A stretch of DNA of 64,000 bases, from NCBI GenBank assembly GCA_025094145.1, contig JALLLS010000070.1, positions 119,599-183,598 on the forward strand, read 5' to 3'. The first letter of the stretch is position 1; every line of letters starts with the position of its first letter. The position numbers and the translations under genes were made by a program. This DNA comes from Spinellus fusiger. Taxonomy: Eukaryota > Mucoromycota > Mucoromycetes > Mucorales > Phycomycetaceae. The notes beneath the pieces are model-generated. The model had not been told where the DNA came from. It did not search any database and saw only the letters and a program-made list of their open reading frames with translations. Shown here piece by piece: positions 60,448 through 64,000 of the stretch.

Positions 60448-63400
60448 GTATTTTTTATTTGTGGGTGTTGATTGCTATTTGCACATTGGGCATGTTAGCC
60501 ACCCTATGAGAACTTTTGAAAAAATAGAATAAACATTAAAACACTTCAAATACAAAAGTGAAAAAAAAGAATGCAAATAAATGGGAAACAGAAGGACTGA
60601 GAAATACAAAACCTCAGATGAGAGAAAAATGATGAAAAATGAGAAATGATGGTAAAATGAGAATTATGAATAGACATACAAAAGGCCATAAAGTCAGGAA
60701 GGAAACCAGGACACCAAAAAGATAACTGTCATCCTGTGGCGATTTGAAATCCAATGAGGGATACTTAGAGCAACTTGGACAATCTTGAGGACACAAATAC
60801 AGTAACTACACTAGCAGCTTCTGGCTTTGCTAAACAGGCTAAGAATGGGTGGTAGAGGAGAGATCAGATGAGAAGTGAGGATACAGCATCTGTTGCTGAA
60901 GGAGTCTTTGCACTCTATGGTGGCGTTGGCGTTCCCACTCAACACACCCATCAGCAGCCTCAATGAGCAAGCTACCAGCTGATCGCTCTACCTTAAAGTC
61001 TTGAGTAGACGTGGCTTGATCAATGGCTTGCAGCAGTATTAACAAACTGGGCCAAAGATCTCACCATTTAACAAAAGACTTAACTGTGCGCAGCAGAAGA
61101 TTTAGACAATAGTCAATTGGATGAACATCTTGTAGTGGTGCAGGAACTAAGAAGAACAAGAACGTAAAGCATTTATGGTCAACGAATGTCCAAGTGAGAA
61201 AGTGGTCCTGATTGGCAGATGGGTGGCCACATTGGCAAGGAACTGAAGGTGTTGGTGGTAACCAAGCAATCCTCCATTTTAGTAGACAATGTCTTTCTTT
61301 GCGCATGCACGGTAGTAGAAGAATTGGATCCCAAACAGGTCTACATAGTCCATGGGCTACCATCACCAGCAGATTCTTGCCATGTACTAGACTAGTAATT
61401 TCACTTTGAAGACATTCAATATAAGCTACTTTTAATGGATATTTAGGAGGGTTGTGAGCCTGTCCTATTCTTTGAGCATTTTGCCAGAGTACATTGCCAC
61501 GTAGCTTAATCCATCTGGCTTTACTCTGGGGTGCTTCAAGCTGCAGGACAAGGCACCAGAGGAGGGTGTCTTCAGGAAGGGTAGCTGCATGCTCAACAAA
61601 TTTGGCTTGCAGATAAAGAAAACGAGAGTATATGTTAGGGAGGGCAGCTAATTGGGCAACCTGGATCGTTCCAAACCTAGCAGTAGCAGATCTAGCAAGA
61701 CAAAGTCTCAGACAAGCAGACTGACAGATTTGTAGCAGGCAAATGCCTAGTCTATTGACATTACAAATAGCCAACCCATACTCAAGGATAGGCCAAACAA
61801 AAACAGTATACGCTCTTAGGGCTGCTGTAATCCCAAAGCCATACATGTTTACACCCATTCCTCTCAGCTTTTGCATTACTGCAATTGCCTTGACTTGTGA
61901 GTGTGAGAAAAGTGCGTCTTGGTTAATACCTTGACGTGAAAAGGGGATACCAAGGTACTTGAAAGTATCACAGGTTGGAAGCTTGTTGCCATAGAGGTAA
62001 AACGGCACATTGGCCGGGGCATTGAGTACTTCACATTTGGAGGGACTCCATTTGTAACCAAGGAGGGTTGAGTGAATTTTGGCAAGTGCCAGCATTCGAT
62101 GTATATCTTCTGGGCAGCCCATAAGAGCCACATCATCAGCATACAACAAACAATTCACAGGAGCCCAAGTAACAGTGACATGAGACGGACTGTAAGAGGA
62201 ATCTGACAACTCAGAAGAGTCATCTGAAACTGTAGAAGTAGGAAAAGGATTGTGAAGGGAATTCTGAAACTTGTCAAGCAATGCATGAACAGTTGCCTGT
62301 GGGGAAGCAAAAGAGAAAGGATTTTGAGCACAGAGATTAATGGACCGTCCCATGGTAGGTGGTTGTATACCAACCAGTATTGGGGATACCAAAGCAAACC
62401 TCAAGAAACGTGGAAGAGTATCAATGAAAATAGAATAAAGAAATGGAGAAAGAATACTACCCTGTAAGACTCCTTGTTTAGGTGCAATGTCCCGGGATGC
62501 TACATTTTTCAGAATCACATTCACCACAATGTCATCAAACAAATTCTGTAGTAGCAAGAGCAACGGCTGAGACACAAAGGGCATCAGCAACTCCCATATG
62601 ACAGAGCGTTCCACACTATCATATGCAGCTTTAATATCTAGGAAGACAACAGCTGGAGGTTTTGGATCTTGCTCTCCTGATCCTTGGGCAGCATACAACC
62701 CCATAAGTTTGTGGAGACAGAGGGCCTGGTCTAGAGTTCCATGACAAGCGCAAAATCCACCTTGAGCCATGTCCAATGCAGGCATGGTTGAAAGGAGCTC
62801 CCCAGCTATACATCTTTCTAAGAGCTTACGAAACACTGATGTCAAGCTAATAGGCCATAGTTACTAGGGTCATCCTGCTCTCCTTTGTTTTTATAAATAG
62901 GTACCACCTGTGCTGTTCTCCAGGCCACAGGCGTCCACGACCATCTCCAACACAATGTGAAGATCTGATGTAACAGAGGCACTAGCACTCGAACTAGGGG
63001 TTTGAGCATTTCTGCTCTAATATGATCAATGCCTGGTGCTTTTCATTTGGCATCTTTCGAATAGCAGAGTGAATAAAGTCTACGTCCCATGGGACTGGAT
63101 TGTCTTGGAGAGTAAACTCCTGATGCTCCTGTCTTTCTGTAGATCTGCCAAACACACTCTCTGGGTGGTCAATCATGCAATTGGCAGCATGCCAAGGGCC
63201 CTCTGGAGATGACAGGGAAATTGGCAAACGTCTCCGCAGCCTCATTCCTTTCACAGCACTTGTCATCTCTGTTAAGCCCTTACGGACTTTATCACAAAAT
63301 ACATGCCAGGTTTGTTGTTGTGCTTGCCTTATAGCCTTTTTCAAAGCTAAACACGCTTCCTCATACAAGCGGTGGGCTTCAATGCGTTCAATATCATTGC

Positions 63401-64000
63401 CTACCCATTGTCTAAAACAATAAAGTTCTTGACGACGGTCAGCTAACTGTTGTAGATCAGCATTCCAGTAGCTTTTCCAAGCTTTTGGATAGGGTTGTGC
63501 GCGCCCTATGCTATCATCCAGGGCCTTGTAGATTGACTCATTGAGTCTCTCAGCAAAGTCCTCCATCTTAACAGAGCACAACAGGGTTTTGTCTTCCAAT
63601 ATTTTTTGGATCTCTCTTTGCAGTTCACCTGTGTTCTCTGCAAAACATTGCTTGTACTGGTCACAGACTGTTTGTTTGTTTAAACGTTGCAGTCTCCAGA
63701 GGTGACAGACAGCTGTTTCTGTCATGAGTGGTGGCATGAGCACCGGCTGAAAGGACAGCTCACACAAGTGGTGGTCTGAACCTAACGTCAGATTGTCCCT
63801 AATGTGCAAGCACACTTTGGAGAAGTTGTAGCTTCTTGACAGGAACAGGTCAATAATGCTAGCAAACCAATGACCATCTGCTAGAATTCGCTCATATGTA
63901 GGCAAGCCAAATGCCAACTCTGAGTTCCACAAGGTTAGATCCTGACAGCAGATCCAGTCTTCAAATCCCACATGTCTGTTGTTTATGCCATGATCTCCAG
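60448..64000 (-). mobile_element. LINE (APE-type non-LTR retrotransposon), 5' end outside the window
   Basis: On the minus strand from 64000 down to about 60448 the order is APE-type endonuclease C-terminus, reverse transcriptase, Cys/His cluster, 3' UTR and A-rich tail (acaaataaaaaatac at 60460-60446). It is the fuller relative of the truncated copy at 46757-47821. It lies antisense inside the gypsy integrase. Its other target-site duplication is beyond the window, so the 3' junction is placed to within about 15 bp. Confidence 0.88.
60839..63971 (-). pseudogene. LINE endonuclease-reverse transcriptase ORF with two frameshifts and a TGA
   Basis: 63971-62994 carries the end of the endonuclease (LTLGSDHHLCELSF, the family's SDH motif) and the start of RT. 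A one-base deletion near 63043 breaks the conserved MPNEKAPG-type motif. A second one-base loss near 62857 breaks the NYRPISL motif. 62845-61061 has RT palm motifs VVFLDIKAAYDSVERS, GVLQGSILSPFLY and the catalytic LLYADDVALMG, then the Cys/His cluster. TGA at the end of SFVKW (61061) stands where the other copy has CGA. The frame then reopens to 60839, ending SDLSSTTHS. The catalytic Asp pair is intact but the ORF is broken. Confidence 0.85.

Overview
This window looks like nuclear DNA of an early-diverging (zygomycete-grade, probably Mucoromycota) fungus. Genes are split by many short GT-AG introns of roughly 45-100 nt, intergenic DNA is AT-rich, and the set combines Rax2, Pan1, Pab2, SPF45, a PMT1-type O-mannosyltransferase, an eEF3-like ABC protein and a kinesin-13 with a SAM domain. 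The clade is an inference from gene content; no rRNA or marker gene fixes it. Splice sites were read by eye and checked by phase across every junction.

Layout. 1-7912 (+): 3' part of a Rax2-like cell-polarity protein with a very long cytoplasmic tail ending in an SH3 domain. 8069-8705: a fold-back (MITE-like) element. 9075-12654 (-): a large coiled-coil protein of unknown role. 12879-14420 (-): a sphingoid long-chain-base kinase. 14421-17217: poorly resolved, with a possible PPxY-rich gene, a decayed eL33 ribosomal-protein gene and a Fanzor/TnpB-like C-terminal relic. 18259-21720 (+): kinesin-13 with an 11-nt microexon and a GC-AG intron. 22836-23389 (-): R3HCC1-type RRM protein. 24073-25140 (-): Pab2/PABPN1. 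26029-29892 (-): a single-exon eEF3-like ABC protein whose second nucleotide site is badly altered, with repeated and acidic tails. 29893-32751: gene-poor, AT-rich.

32752-34049 (-): four-pass membrane protein. 34507-35157 (-): ribosomal protein uL16. 36501-37970 (+): coiled-coil protein. 38946-42031 (-): Pan1-like endocytic scaffold. 42032-48494: a repeat island holding two decayed Tc1/mariner elements and a 5'-truncated LINE inserted at the end of one of them. 48495-54771: a compact cluster of SPF45, a small probably mitochondrial protein, Pmt1 and Emc6. 54940-56028 (-): flavin-reductase-like protein. 56786-64000: a decayed Ty3/gypsy-type retroelement cut in its integrase by a decayed LINE that runs off the window.

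The host genes are mostly housekeeping: polarity and endocytosis (Rax2, Pan1), RNA processing (Pab2, SPF45), translation (uL16, eEF3-like), ER protein biogenesis (Pmt1, Emc6), sphingolipid signalling and microtubule dynamics. There is no operon logic. The strongest candidates for new biology are the eEF3 paralogue with one degenerate ATPase site and the Rax2-SH3 architecture.
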